A stretch of 64,000 nt of DNA. It comes from Desulfamplus sp964425195 (GTDB lineage: Bacteria > Desulfobacterota > Desulfobacteria > Desulfobacterales > Desulfobacteraceae). Position 1 is the first letter of the stretch. Every line of letters begins with the position of its first letter. Location: the NCBI GenBank assembly GCA_964425195.1, contig CAYRLG010000020.1, forward strand, positions 13,453 to 77,452, in the 5' to 3' direction. A program made the translations under genes and the position numbers. The notes under the pieces are model-generated. The model was not told where the DNA came from, did not search any database, and saw only the letters and a list, made by a program, of their open reading frames with translations. Below are positions 47,804 to 56,662 of the stretch, in pieces.

Positions 47804-49765
47804 TTAAAATTGTTTCAAGATAACTCCTTTACGTGCCTCCATCCTCTCTTTAAGTCTTGGAAAGTAGTTCATCTCAGTGTGGGGTAGAAACAGTGCGCTA
47901 ACGTAGTGATCCATATAAGAGGGGGTCTCTGCAAGTTCAAAGTTGGTCATCATCTTTACCACCTCAACAACATTACGTCTGAACATATTTGTATATGAAC
48001 TCATCTGAGCACCTAAAAGAGAGCCATTACCAAGATATATAACCTTTTGGGGATCGATTTCAGGTAAAAGCCCGATAACCATAGCTTTTTCCAAATCAAC
48101 ATAGCTACCAAAGCCACCGGCAAGGATAATCTGCTCAATATCGTTGATGTGCATACCTACCTCTTCAAGCAAGGTCATAGCTCCGCTATACATTGCTCCT
48201 TTTGCACGAATAAGGTTGTCAATATCTGGTTCCGAAATTGTGATGTCTCTGTCAATCTGAGTCTCAGGCTGCCAAACAAGTACATACTCCCAAATTCCAT
48301 CTTTTTGCCTAATTCGATCTGTTTTTAACTCCTGATTAAATTTGCCTCTATTATTGATAACTCCATTTTCAAAAAGTATGGCAACAATGTTAATAAGTCC
48401 TGAACCACATATTCCTTTTGGTCTTACATTTCCCTTTGTCATAATCATTGGTTCAAAAGAGATAGGATCAATTGAGAAATCTTCAATTGCACCTTTAGCT
48501 GCTCTCATTCCAAATGTTATGCCACCACCCTCAAATGCTGGACCTGCTGAACAGGCTGTGCAGGCAAGCCAATCTCTATTTCCAATAACAATCTCGGCAT
48601 TTGTTCCAATATCCATAAAAAGGGTGAGCTTATCGCTCTTATAAAGTCCACTTGCCATTACACCAGCCACAATATCACCTCCCACATAACTTGAAACCCC
48701 AGGATAGAGAAGCACAATTGTGTGTTTACCAAGCTCAAGACCTATTTCTGAGGCTTTAAATGGAGGGTATAAAATAGAGGCTGGAACGTAAGGGGCACGC
48801 CTAATATATCGAGGGTTAATACCAAGGAGTAGTTGGCTCATTGTGGAGTTGCCAGCCAAAGTGATTGTTGCAACTTCATGTTTTGTTATTCCTGCTTTTT
48901 TTATGATCTTATCAAGAACGTGATTGATAGTCTCTACAACCTTTTTTTGAAGTATCTCAAGCCCACCCTCTTTTTCTGCAAAGATAATTCTTGAGATAAC
49001 ATCTTCACCATAGCTTATCTGTCCATTAAAATCACCATAGTTTGAGAGCACCTCTCCAGAGTTTAGATCAAGAACCTGTCCATAAATTGTTGTTGTTCCA
49101 ATATCCATTGCAACGGCAAAGTTACGATCTGTTGTATCCCCGGGTTCGATAAGTGTTATCTGATTTTTTCCATCTTCTCGTACAGGTCTTATAATTGTAG
49201 CAGTAATTTTGAAATTATCTTTCCGCAAAATATCTGGAATCTGCCTTACAACATCCAACTCAACAAGCAGGCGATGTTCATCGTGTTGGATTTGGAGAAA
49301 ATTTATAATCCTTGTCACATCAGCCAAGTTATCTTGAGCATTAGGGGGAGGCAGTTCAAGATATCTTTTTACAACCGGAGGAATTAAAAGACCCTGTTCT
49401 TTTATGGTAGACAACTTGAACTCCTTTATCTTTGCGGTGTGCCGTGGAGATGCAGCAAGATTGAGCACACTTGGATCAACATTTGATTCAACCGGTATCC
49501 TCACCACTAAATCAGACTTTACTTTGGACATACATGCAAGTCGGTATCCTTTATCCTTATCTTCAATGGAGAGCTTTTCTGTCCCACTTTCCACTTCACC
49601 TTGCTCTAAAATAACTCTGCATTTCCCGCAAACACCTTCTCCACCGCACGATGCGTTTATATGTACACCTGCCTCCATAGCAGCACGAATAAGGTTTGCA
49701 CCATCTGGCACTTCAATCTCTCTGTTATGTGGCTGGAAAATAATCTTATGTTTTATATCACTCAT
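47804..49765 (-). CDS. Ferredoxin-ASKHA protein (RACE / RamA-type reductive activator)
   Basis: 653 aa. An N-terminal [2Fe-2S] ferredoxin has ligands Cys40, Cys46, Cys49 and Cys78. A linker region runs to about 210, and the C-terminal ASKHA ATPase (VAMDIGTTTIYG at about 218, LAGNSTMSQLLLGIN, GICGSGLINI, LAGGFGSYVD) follows. Known members use ATP to reduce inactive Co(II) corrinoid of methyltransferases back to Co(I). No methyltransferase or corrinoid protein is adjacent. Instead it is divergent from a GlcD-like oxidase, an Fe-S/MvhD fusion and a LarA homologue, so the client is uncertain. Confidence 0.85.
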   Translation of the reverse strand: MSDIKHKIIFQPHNREIEVPDGANLIRAAMEAGVHINASCGGEGVCGKCRVILEQGEVESGTEKLSIEDKDKGYRLACMSKVKSDLVVRIPVESNVDPSVLNLAASPRHTAKIKEFKLSTIKEQGLLIPPVVKRYLELPPPNAQDNLADVTRIINFLQIQHDEHRLLVELDVVRQIPDILRKDNFKITATIIRPVREDGKNQITLIEPGDTTDRNFAVAMDIGTTTIYGQVLDLNSGEVLSNYGDFNGQISYGEDVISRIIFAEKEGGLEILQKKVVETINHVLDKIIKKAGITKHEVATITLAGNSTMSQLLLGINPRYIRRAPYVPASILYPPFKASEIGLELGKHTIVLLYPGVSSYVGGDIVAGVMASGLYKSDKLTLFMDIGTNAEIVIGNRDWLACTACSAGPAFEGGGITFGMRAAKGAIEDFSIDPISFEPMIMTKGNVRPKGICGSGLINIVAILFENGVINNRGKFNQELKTDRIRQKDGIWEYVLVWQPETQIDRDITISEPDIDNLIRAKGAMYSGAMTLLEEVGMHINDIEQIILAGGFGSYVDLEKAMVIGLLPEIDPQKVIYLGNGSLLGAQMSSYTNMFRRNVVEVVKMMTNFELAETPSYMDHYVSALFLPHTEMNYFPRLKERMEARKGVILKQF

Positions 49766-49903
49766 AACTTCTCCTGTTTGTATTAATAATTTTTATATAA
49801 ACTACCAAATTTATACTCTTCATCTTGTTATAAAATCCACAACCTTTTTTAGCAAGAGAGATATCTCTATTTTATACTCTCTCCTACCCTAATTATTGTG
49901 ATT

Positions 49904-49951
49904 ATTGTTCAAGGTATTTTTGCCTTTGAAGATATAATTTTATTGAACAAT
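49904..49951. promoter_or_regulatory. Inverted repeat operator candidate
   Basis: ATTGTTCAA (49904-49912) and TTGAACAAT (49943-49951) form a perfect 9-base inverted repeat 30 bases apart. The overlapping TTCAAGG/CCTTTGAA pair lies between them. This is a plausible regulator site for the divergent operons. Confidence 0.35.
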
Positions 49952-49959
49952 GTTTTTCA

Positions 49960-49989
49960 TTGACCTTCAAATAGTTTTTTGATTATGAC
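49960..49989 (+). promoter_or_regulatory. Candidate sigma-70 promoter of the glcD-like operon
   Basis: TTGACC and TATGAC lie 18 bases apart, about 100 bases before the GlcD-like start and just after the inverted repeat. The -10 match is imperfect. Confidence 0.3.
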
Positions 49990-50088
49990 TATATACTTAT
50001 TTGAAATGCTGTGCTTATAAAAAAAATTGTACAAAATATTGCTCTAAAGGCATGGCTAACACAAAAAAATATTAACGAGGAAAGGGTA

Positions 50089-51522
50089 ATGAAAACAATA
50101 GATATCCCCAAATTAAAAGAGATTGTGGGGGAGAATAATGTCAAGGACAATCCGGCTGACCTATTTATTTATGGTTCAGATGCTTCTGTCCACCGAGCAA
50201 CACCCTGGGTGATTGTAAGACCGGAAAATACTGAACAGGTTCAAGCTATTATGAAATTTGCAGATGATGAGCGTATTCCTGTTATTACAAGAGGTTCAGG
50301 GTCTGGAATGTGTGGACAGACTGTTCCTTTGCATGGAGGTATAACCCTTGACATGAAAGGGATGAACAGAATCCTTGAGATCAATCCGCCTGATGTCTAT
50401 TGCAGAGTAGAACCAGGTGTTGTTGATGATGATCTCAATCTTGCCCTGAAACCTTATGGAGTTTTTTATCCTCCAACTCCAGCATCAAGCAGAACTGCCA
50501 CAATTGGAGGTGAAATTGGTAATAATGCAAGCGGAGTGAGATCAGTAAAATATGGGGCAACCAGAGATTCTCTTCTTGGTATGAAGGTTGTACTACCCGG
50601 AGGAAAACTTCTGACACTTGGTACAAGAACAAGGGTTGAAGCAACTGGTTATCAGATACATAAACTTATTGTAGGCTCAGAAGGGACTCTTGGTGTTGTT
50701 GTTGAGGCAACATTAAAGTTTGTGCCTATCCCAAAATTTAGATGTCTTGGCATGGCAAATTTTGATAGGCTTGAAGATGCAGGCAACTCGATATCTGAGA
50801 TCATGGCAAGCGGAGTTATCCCATCAATGCTTGAACTTGTTGATAATGTTGCAATCCAAGCTGTAAACAAAACCATGAATTTAGGGTTACCTGAAGTTGA
50901 AGCCGTATTGCTATATGAAGCTGATGGAATGGTAAAAGAGGCGGTTGATTATGAGATCAATGCAATGAAAGCTATCTGTGCAAAAAATAGTGGTACAGGT
51001 CTGCAAAGTAGCTATGATGCAAAAGAGAGAGCAAAGATTTTTATGGGTAGAAAAAAACTCTTTCCAGCACTCTCTAAATTTAGTGAACTTCATGCAAGCA
51101 CATCTCTTGCTGATGACATGGCTGTTCCCTATTCCAAAATGGCAGAAACTGCAAGAATGATTCATGATGTTGCAAAGCGTCATAATATAATTATGACTGC
51201 CTATGGTCATTGTGGGTCAGGTTGTATGCACACAAAAATTTTGATGGAGACAACTCATCAAGATCAATGGGACTCTGCAAGAAAAGCTGTGGCTGAAATT
51301 TACGAATATGTCCGGTCTGTAAATGGTACAACATCAGCAGAGCATGGTATTGGTCTATCTAAGGCTCCAGCATTCAAAATAGAGAAGTCTGACTCTTTGG
51401 ATATTATGAGAAAGATCAAAAAGGCATTTGATCCAAATAACATTCTGAACCCGGGTAAAATGATGGACGCTCCTGATGACTGGGTTACGGCAACCGATTT
51501 AAGATACATTGTGGAGTCCTAA
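50089..51522 (+). CDS. FAD-linked oxidase, GlcD / D-lactate dehydrogenase type
   Basis: 477 aa from the ATG at 50089, preceded by AGGAAAGG; a GTG at 50011 has none. The FAD-binding region shows RGSGSGMCGQ and GGEIGNNASGVRSVKYG, and a GSEGTLG stretch follows. The C-terminal FAD-oxidase domain has YGHCGSGCMHTKIL and ends with FDPNNILNPGKM. Members oxidise D-lactate, glycolate or other 2-hydroxyacids and pass electrons to an Fe-S partner. The next gene starts 2 bases after the stop. The LarA homologue downstream suggests a 2-hydroxyacid such as lactate. Confidence 0.9.
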   Translation: MKTIDIPKLKEIVGENNVKDNPADLFIYGSDASVHRATPWVIVRPENTEQVQAIMKFADDERIPVITRGSGSGMCGQTVPLHGGITLDMKGMNRILEINPPDVYCRVEPGVVDDDLNLALKPYGVFYPPTPASSRTATIGGEIGNNASGVRSVKYGATRDSLLGMKVVLPGGKLLTLGTRTRVEATGYQIHKLIVGSEGTLGVVVEATLKFVPIPKFRCLGMANFDRLEDAGNSISEIMASGVIPSMLELVDNVAIQAVNKTMNLGLPEVEAVLLYEADGMVKEAVDYEINAMKAICAKNSGTGLQSSYDAKERAKIFMGRKKLFPALSKFSELHASTSLADDMAVPYSKMAETARMIHDVAKRHNIIMTAYGHCGSGCMHTKILMETTHQDQWDSARKAVAEIYEYVRSVNGTTSAEHGIGLSKAPAFKIEKSDSLDIMRKIKKAFDPNNILNPGKMMDAPDDWVTATDLRYIVES

Positions 51523-51524
51523 AC

Positions 51525-52541
51525 ATGAAAAAGAGAAAATTTGAACTTAACCATCTTCTTAAGTGGCGTAACACACTGGATAAATGTATTAGGTGTGGCT
51601 ACTGCTACGAGCATTGTCCAATATTTAAACATACCAGATGGGAAACAGATGCTCCACGAGCAAAACTTGTAATGCTTTATGGACTACTCTCAAGTCAGAT
51701 TGAGCCATCAAAATATATGGCAGAGAAGATATTTTCATGCTTTAACTGCCAGCAGTGTGTCGCTGCCTGCTCAAGTGGAGTTCCTATAACAGAGATACTT
51801 GCAGATGCCAGAGCTGACTTCGCAGGAACTGAATTTGACACAACAGGAACAACATCTATAACTGGAACAGGGTGTGCAAACTGCCTTACCTGTGTTAGAG
51901 CGTGCCCTTATGATGCACGATACTTTAAAGATGGTCATATTGTGACAGACCCAATACTGTGTCAAAGCTGCGGTATATGTATGGATTTGTGCCCAAATCA
52001 GAGTGTATCTGCAACCCATACATACGGGACTGATAGAATATATCTAAACAGAATGATTACAGATTTTTTACAAAAACCAAGTGCAAAAGTTATTGTATTT
52101 GGATGTAACTGGTCATATTATCCTGATCTGCAATCGTCATCATACAATTTAGAATCTTCATCATATACTCCTGTTTATGAACAGCCAGAGCCTGAATATA
52201 GGATTCTTATAAATATGTGTGGAGGCAGACTTACAAAAACCCTTATGCTCGATCCCTTTCTTGACAATGCTTGGGGGGTTTTGGTTGCCTGCTGCCCTGA
52301 CGGTGAGTGTGAAAATAATGGTAACATAAAGGCTACTACTCATGTAAAAGAGTTAAAACCAATTTTAGACTCTTTAGATATTAATTCTGACAGGATTGAG
52401 CTTGTACAGATAGCTCATGGAGACAAAGCTGGTTTTCAAAAATCAATTGATAATTTTATGGATAAAATAAGATCATTGGGACCTCTTGCTAATGAGAAAT
52501 CAATGAATCAACAGATAAGAGCTACAAAAAACCAGTTTTAA
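51525..52541 (+). CDS. Four-cluster Fe-S protein with MvhD-like C-terminus
   Basis: 338 aa. There are four CxxCxxCxxxC motifs: Cys21-31, 72-82, 117-127 and 146-156. The first two are arranged as in GlcF/HdrC proteins, the last two as in bacterial ferredoxins. From about 187 the protein follows the MvhD/FlpD pattern: FGCNWSYY (Cys194), MCGGR (Cys232) and LVACCPDGEC (Cys256-262). MvhD moves electrons between hydrogenase or formate dehydrogenase and heterodisulfide reductase. The fusion probably accepts electrons from the adjacent FAD oxidase and passes them to an Hdr-like complex elsewhere. Confidence 0.82.
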   Translation: MKKRKFELNHLLKWRNTLDKCIRCGYCYEHCPIFKHTRWETDAPRAKLVMLYGLLSSQIEPSKYMAEKIFSCFNCQQCVAACSSGVPITEILADARADFAGTEFDTTGTTSITGTGCANCLTCVRACPYDARYFKDGHIVTDPILCQSCGICMDLCPNQSVSATHTYGTDRIYLNRMITDFLQKPSAKVIVFGCNWSYYPDLQSSSYNLESSSYTPVYEQPEPEYRILINMCGGRLTKTLMLDPFLDNAWGVLVACCPDGECENNGNIKATTHVKELKPILDSLDINSDRIELVQIAHGDKAGFQKSIDNFMDKIRSLGPLANEKSMNQQIRATKNQF

Positions 52542-52581
52542 TAGTTGATATTTTAACAAACAAAAAAATAGAAATAGAACT

Positions 52582-52612
52582 GTAGGGACAAAAGCACTGT
52601 TTTTGTCCCTAC
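52582..52612. repeat. REP-like palindrome (copy B)
   Basis: A 14-pair hairpin (one G-T) has a 3-base loop and arms starting GTAGGGACAAAA and ending TTTTGTCCCTAC. It lies between the Fe-S fusion gene and the LarA gene. It shares the GTAGxGAC/GTCxCTAC ends with the copies at 31198 and 60235. It could attenuate expression of the racemase. Confidence 0.7.
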
Positions 52613-52637
52613 TTCTATATTAAAGAGGAGTGAAAAA

Positions 52638-53885
52638 ATGAAGATAACTTTACCTTATGGAAAAGATAGTCAGGTGACTGCACAGATAAGCGATCTCATT
52701 GAGACAAGTTTTCTTGAGGCAAATGAAGTTGCAATTGGCAATTCTATTGAAGTGATAGAGCGGGCAATGAATAATCCATGTAAAAGCCCAACTTTAAATC
52801 AATTTCTATCAGATGCTCGAGATATTCTATTTATTGTCAATGATGCTACGCGTCCAACTCCAACTAAAACAGTTCTTGATGTTATTTGGGGTGATATAAA
52901 AAATAGAGATATCCCAATAAATTTTATCATTGCAACAGGTGCACACAGAGGTCCCACAGAAGAGGAGTATATTCAGATATTTGGTTCTCACTATCAAGAT
53001 GTAAAAGATAAGATAATTGTCCACGATGCAAAAAAAGATGATGAGATGGTCTTTCTTGGGAAATCCTCAAATGGAACAGAGATGTATGTGCATAAAGCTG
53101 GGGTTGATGCTCATAAGATTATTATTATCGGCTCTGTTGAACCTCACTATTTTGCAGGTTACACAGGAGGCAGAAAATCTTTCCTTCCCGGAATTGCATC
53201 TTATAAAACAATTGAGCAGAACCATAAACTTGCGTTAGTTTCAGAGGCAAAAGCTCTTGCTCTTAAGGGAAACCCTGTGCATGAAGATATGATTGATGCC
53301 CTTAAAACTGTTCAAAAAGAGATTTTTTCAATAATGACAGTACTTGATAAAAATCATAAAATCTACGCAGTTACTGCCGGTGATATTCACGCCTCTTTTG
53401 AAGCTGCAATTGATAGGGCAAATGAGGTCTTTGCAGTTCCTATAAAGAAAAAGGCTGATATTGTTGTATCTGTAGTAAAATTTCCAGCAGATATTGATCT
53501 TTATCAGGCTCAAAAAGGTCTTGATAATGGAAAACTTGCGCTCAAAGAGAATGGTATTTTGATCCTTGTTGCAAAATGCAGATGTGGAATTGGTGGTAAG
53601 GCATTTGCCGATCTTCTTGGTAGTTGCTCTACTCCTAAAGAGGTTCTTGAGACTATTGATAAAGGGTATAAGTTGGGATATCACAAAGCTGCAAAGATGG
53701 CAGAGATAGGGCTTTGGGCAGAGATGTGGGGAGTAACTGACATTGAGCCTGATACATTGGCAAAGCTCTTTATTAGACCCTTTGGTTCCCTTCAAGAGGC
53801 TTTAGATGCTGCGATAGAGCAGAAAGGGGATAAAGCTGATATTCTATTTCTTATGGATGGAAGCCTTACTGTGCCAATGTTATAA
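52638..53885 (+). CDS. larA: LarA-type nickel-pincer racemase (lactate racemase family)
   Basis: 415 aa, family DUF2088/LarA. Cofactor and catalytic residues line up with known LarA: Arg72 (NDATRPTP), His103 (TGAHRGPT), His170 (VEPHYFAGYTGG), Lys180 (GGRKSFLPG) and His196 (EQNHKLAL). LarA carries a nickel-pyridinium dithioate pincer cofactor covalently on the Lys and racemises lactate; homologues act on other 2-hydroxyacids. The maturation genes larB, larC and larE are not in the window. GAGGAG lies before the ATG. The link to the GlcD-like oxidase suggests it feeds one enantiomer to that enzyme. Confidence 0.85.
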   Translation: MKITLPYGKDSQVTAQISDLIETSFLEANEVAIGNSIEVIERAMNNPCKSPTLNQFLSDARDILFIVNDATRPTPTKTVLDVIWGDIKNRDIPINFIIATGAHRGPTEEEYIQIFGSHYQDVKDKIIVHDAKKDDEMVFLGKSSNGTEMYVHKAGVDAHKIIIIGSVEPHYFAGYTGGRKSFLPGIASYKTIEQNHKLALVSEAKALALKGNPVHEDMIDALKTVQKEIFSIMTVLDKNHKIYAVTAGDIHASFEAAIDRANEVFAVPIKKKADIVVSVVKFPADIDLYQAQKGLDNGKLALKENGILILVAKCRCGIGGKAFADLLGSCSTPKEVLETIDKGYKLGYHKAAKMAEIGLWAEMWGVTDIEPDTLAKLFIRPFGSLQEALDAAIEQKGDKADILFLMDGSLTVPML

Positions 53886-53894
53886 TATTGGCAC
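53871..53894 (+). terminator. Hairpin overlapping the larA stop codon
   Basis: GTGCCAAT and ATTGGCAC (8 pairs) lie around an 8-base near-palindromic centre spanning the TAA. A weak T-rich stretch follows. It is a probable terminator, but the tract is poor. Confidence 0.4.
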
Positions 53895-54004
53895 TACTTT
53901 ACTATACCATCTCCTCAAGTCTTATCTTATTTTGACGATGAAATTATAGTAGAACTAAACCCTTAAATTAGGCATAAAATTTTAAAATAATAGGAGGTGG
54001 AACC

Positions 54005-54550
54005 ATGGAAGCGGGAAATATTAGTAGAATATCTGCAAATCTAAATTATGAAAGCCATAAACTATCAAGCTCCATTAAAAGTTCTTACGGTAATAATCAA
54101 GGCAGTAGTAAAGTTGATAAAGAGGCATCATTCAATGCAGTGCTTACAAATTTTAAACTTCAAGTCTCTTCTAATACCTACGATAGCTTAAACACTCAAG
54201 GAGATATTTTAGAGAGATTAGGAATAGGAACATCATCTAAAAACAAAGAGTCATCTCTTTTTTCCTCAAACGTTCAAACACCAGATAACGATCTTTTTGG
54301 TGAAGACGGCTATTGGGGTGTCAACAAAACAGCCGGGCGAATAAGTGAGTTTGTAATTAGCGGTGCTGGGGATGATATTGAAAAGCTAAAGGCTGGTAGA
54401 GAGGGCATTCAAAGAGGTTTAAAAGATGCAGAAAAGGTATGGGGCGGAAAAATGCCTGATATAGCTTATCAGACAATTGAAAAATCTCTTGAGGCTATTG
54501 ACGAAAAGATAAAAAAACTTGGTGGCAATGTTGTTGATATTACTGCCTGA
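54005..54550 (+). CDS. Conserved hypothetical protein, hydrophilic
   Basis: 181 aa, no signal or membrane segment. GGAGGTGG lies just before the ATG. The N-terminal half is Ser/Asn-rich. The C-terminal half has FGEDGYWGVNKTAGRISEF, GAGDDIEKLKAGREGI and GKMPDIAYQTIEKSL. This last block recalls a small family in motile Gram-negatives, some annotated as hydrogenase-4 component G without evidence; I take that as a name only. The neighbours do not settle a function. Confidence 0.6.
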   Translation: MEAGNISRISANLNYESHKLSSSIKSSYGNNQGSSKVDKEASFNAVLTNFKLQVSSNTYDSLNTQGDILERLGIGTSSKNKESSLFSSNVQTPDNDLFGEDGYWGVNKTAGRISEFVISGAGDDIEKLKAGREGIQRGLKDAEKVWGGKMPDIAYQTIEKSLEAIDEKIKKLGGNVVDITA

Positions 54551-54643
54551 TAAGGGGCACTATAAAAAAAATGTACTTCATGTTGCTTCAATATTTGAGC
54601 TGTGCTATTGAGTTACCATATAGCTTTTCAATGGTTTCTAAAT

Positions 54644-54675
54644 TGTAAGAGCGGTCTATATCAACCGCTCTTACA
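54644..54675. repeat. REP-like palindrome (copy C)
   Basis: Perfect 12-base arms (TGTAAGAGCGGT and ACCGCTCTTACA) around an 8-base loop between the hypothetical gene and the HDOD gene. The GTAAGAGCGGT arm looks like a variant of the widespread GTAGGGGCGGT type of REP sequence. It may also end transcription of the upstream gene. Confidence 0.65.
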
Positions 54676-54708
54676 GCAACACTACACTTTCCTATTGGAA
54701 TAGACAAC

Positions 54709-56601
54709 ATGATTGATACTTTTTATAGAGTCATCTTGAAAAAATGTGAAAACAAGGAGAATCTTAAAGCTCTGTCTCATTTTTTGGTTAAGGAGTTCAA
54801 GCTAAATTATGAACAATCTGAGTTTATAGTACATAATCCTCCAGCTATACTTGGAGATATGAATACTCAGGAAAGCGCAGAATTTGCCCTCCAACATCTC
54901 AAAGGGCTTGATGCAGAGAGTTATGTTCATAATGTTATCAAAGATAAAAGACTCCCATTTAGTATCAGACCAGAACAGTTAAAATTGATCTCTAAGGAGT
55001 TTAGCAAAACTCTTAGAGCATGTGTAGAGACCACACTGTTTTATGTTACTGTTGAGTCTCCAGAAAGCAATACTTTTATCCCCTCTCTTCTTGGTAAAAA
55101 AGAGTTACTTGAAGATACTTTTCGATACAGTGATTCGCTATATGTAATTGATGACAAAACATTTATTCTTCTTGGATTTGCAAGTGATAGAGATGGCTCT
55201 GATGTGATATTTGAGAAAATTGTCAATTTTATGGAGAACCATATTTATCGGGATATTATTGTCCATATAGGGATGTCAATTATACCTGAAGATGGTAAAT
55301 CATTTTACGATTTGATGGCTGTTGCAAAAAAAAAACGTTTTTTATTCAAAAAAGATGTTGCTGGAATATCTCAAAAAATTGAGGCTGTTCAAGACAATTC
55401 ACAGCCACGTAAAAAAGAGACATCACTTTCTGACATTCAGGTCTTTACCCTCTGTTTTAACAAGGCAAGAGGTAAATTTTATAATGATCTAACTTCACTT
55501 CCACCAGATGTTTTATGGGGTGCATTAAGTCGCATCTCAATATCAGACCAGAAAAAATTTTTTCTAAAACTTCCCCATGACTCCCCACTTACACCATTTT
55601 TAGCTGAAAAGATAAAGAATCAGTCTGATCAGGCTGATGTTGAAACAGCAAGAAAAAAGGTACGCAGAGTTATCAGTGAGATGCAGCTTGTAGAGAACTT
55701 AAAAGAACGTAATGAAAATCAAAAACAGATAATAGCCACTCTACAGCACGTTGACTCTATCTTCAATATACCAGATATTGCTCTAAGGGTCTATCGAGTA
55801 GCTTCCGACCCCAATTCTGATACTGACGATATAGTCACAAATATTTTGCTTGACCCATCCCTTAGTATGAAAATACTTAAGATTGTAAACTCTCCTTTTT
55901 ACAGAAGAGTTGGACAGATGAATTCAATAAAAGATGCTGTACTTATACTTGGAAGAGATGAGGTTATAAATATGGCATTTGGTCTGTCACTTTCAAGGTC
56001 ATTTTTAGATGCTGACTTAAAAGGTCTTTTGAATCCTCAAACTCTTTGGAGACATTCAATTCAAACCGCATTTATTTCAAGATATCTATGCGAAGATATT
56101 GCTGAATTTAAAAATTTAGGTGCTTTTACAGCAGGTCTTTTGCATGATCTTGGAAAAGTTTATCTTATAGAGAATTTTTCAAATCTCTATTCATTGGTCA
56201 TTGATAGATCAGAAAACCACAATATACTCACAAGTGCTATCGAGCAAGAGCTACTTGGCATGGATCATGGAGCAATTGGGCGTATGATTGGTGAACATTG
56301 GAATCTTCCTAATGCACTTGTTCAGGCAATTGGATTTCACCACCAGCCATCAGGAGCTTCAGACTATTCAACATTTGCTGCTGTAATAGGATTTGCAGAT
56401 TATTTGGTAAATTTAGCATCATCTTCCGAACAAGATATCAGACACTCAAAAATAAAACAGCTTTTTAAGGTTGATCACATGATTATGATGAAAAAACTTT
56501 TTGGTGATTTTAACACAAAATTTATTGAACAGACTTTTGAAGAGACATTAAAAATTCTTGATGAAAGTAGTGCGATTTTAAAAACATTAGATGAAGATTA
56601 A
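54709..56601 (+). CDS. HDOD-domain signalling protein
   Basis: 630 aa. The N-terminal 330 residues have no clear domain. The HDOD domain (about 350-560) has IPDIALRVYRVASDPNS, DPSLSMKILKIVNSPFYRR, GRDEVINMAFG, FTAGLLHDLGKVYL and a QAIGFHHQPS tail. HDOD proteins are non-enzymatic HD relatives used in signalling and motility control. It is followed 61 bases later by a class III cyclase, so the two form a likely operon. Confidence 0.85.
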   Translation: MIDTFYRVILKKCENKENLKALSHFLVKEFKLNYEQSEFIVHNPPAILGDMNTQESAEFALQHLKGLDAESYVHNVIKDKRLPFSIRPEQLKLISKEFSKTLRACVETTLFYVTVESPESNTFIPSLLGKKELLEDTFRYSDSLYVIDDKTFILLGFASDRDGSDVIFEKIVNFMENHIYRDIIVHIGMSIIPEDGKSFYDLMAVAKKKRFLFKKDVAGISQKIEAVQDNSQPRKKETSLSDIQVFTLCFNKARGKFYNDLTSLPPDVLWGALSRISISDQKKFFLKLPHDSPLTPFLAEKIKNQSDQADVETARKKVRRVISEMQLVENLKERNENQKQIIATLQHVDSIFNIPDIALRVYRVASDPNSDTDDIVTNILLDPSLSMKILKIVNSPFYRRVGQMNSIKDAVLILGRDEVINMAFGLSLSRSFLDADLKGLLNPQTLWRHSIQTAFISRYLCEDIAEFKNLGAFTAGLLHDLGKVYLIENFSNLYSLVIDRSENHNILTSAIEQELLGMDHGAIGRMIGEHWNLPNALVQAIGFHHQPSGASDYSTFAAVIGFADYLVNLASSSEQDIRHSKIKQLFKVDHMIMMKKLFGDFNTKFIEQTFEETLKILDESSAILKTLDED

Positions 56602-56662
56602 TTAAATAGAAGTTCTTGGAGTTAAACAAAACCGCTACTTTGAGGAGAGAGCCGTAATAACA

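Larger units (their letters stand above)
49766..50088. other. 323-base divergent spacer, RACE-type gene / GlcD-like gene
   Basis: AT-rich spacer holding nested inverted repeats around 49904-49951 and a candidate promoter for the plus strand at 49960-49989. A GTG-initiated extension of the oxidase frame begins at 50011 but has no ribosome site. No RNA gene is visible. It probably carries the promoters for both directions. Confidence 0.5.

Noticed and set aside
53889..53904. TGGCAC upstream of the 181-aa gene as a sigma-54 promoter
   Set aside because: The -24 part matches, but the -12 position reads TTTACT with no GC at the required spacing. The TGGCAC is the arm of the hairpin over the larA stop.
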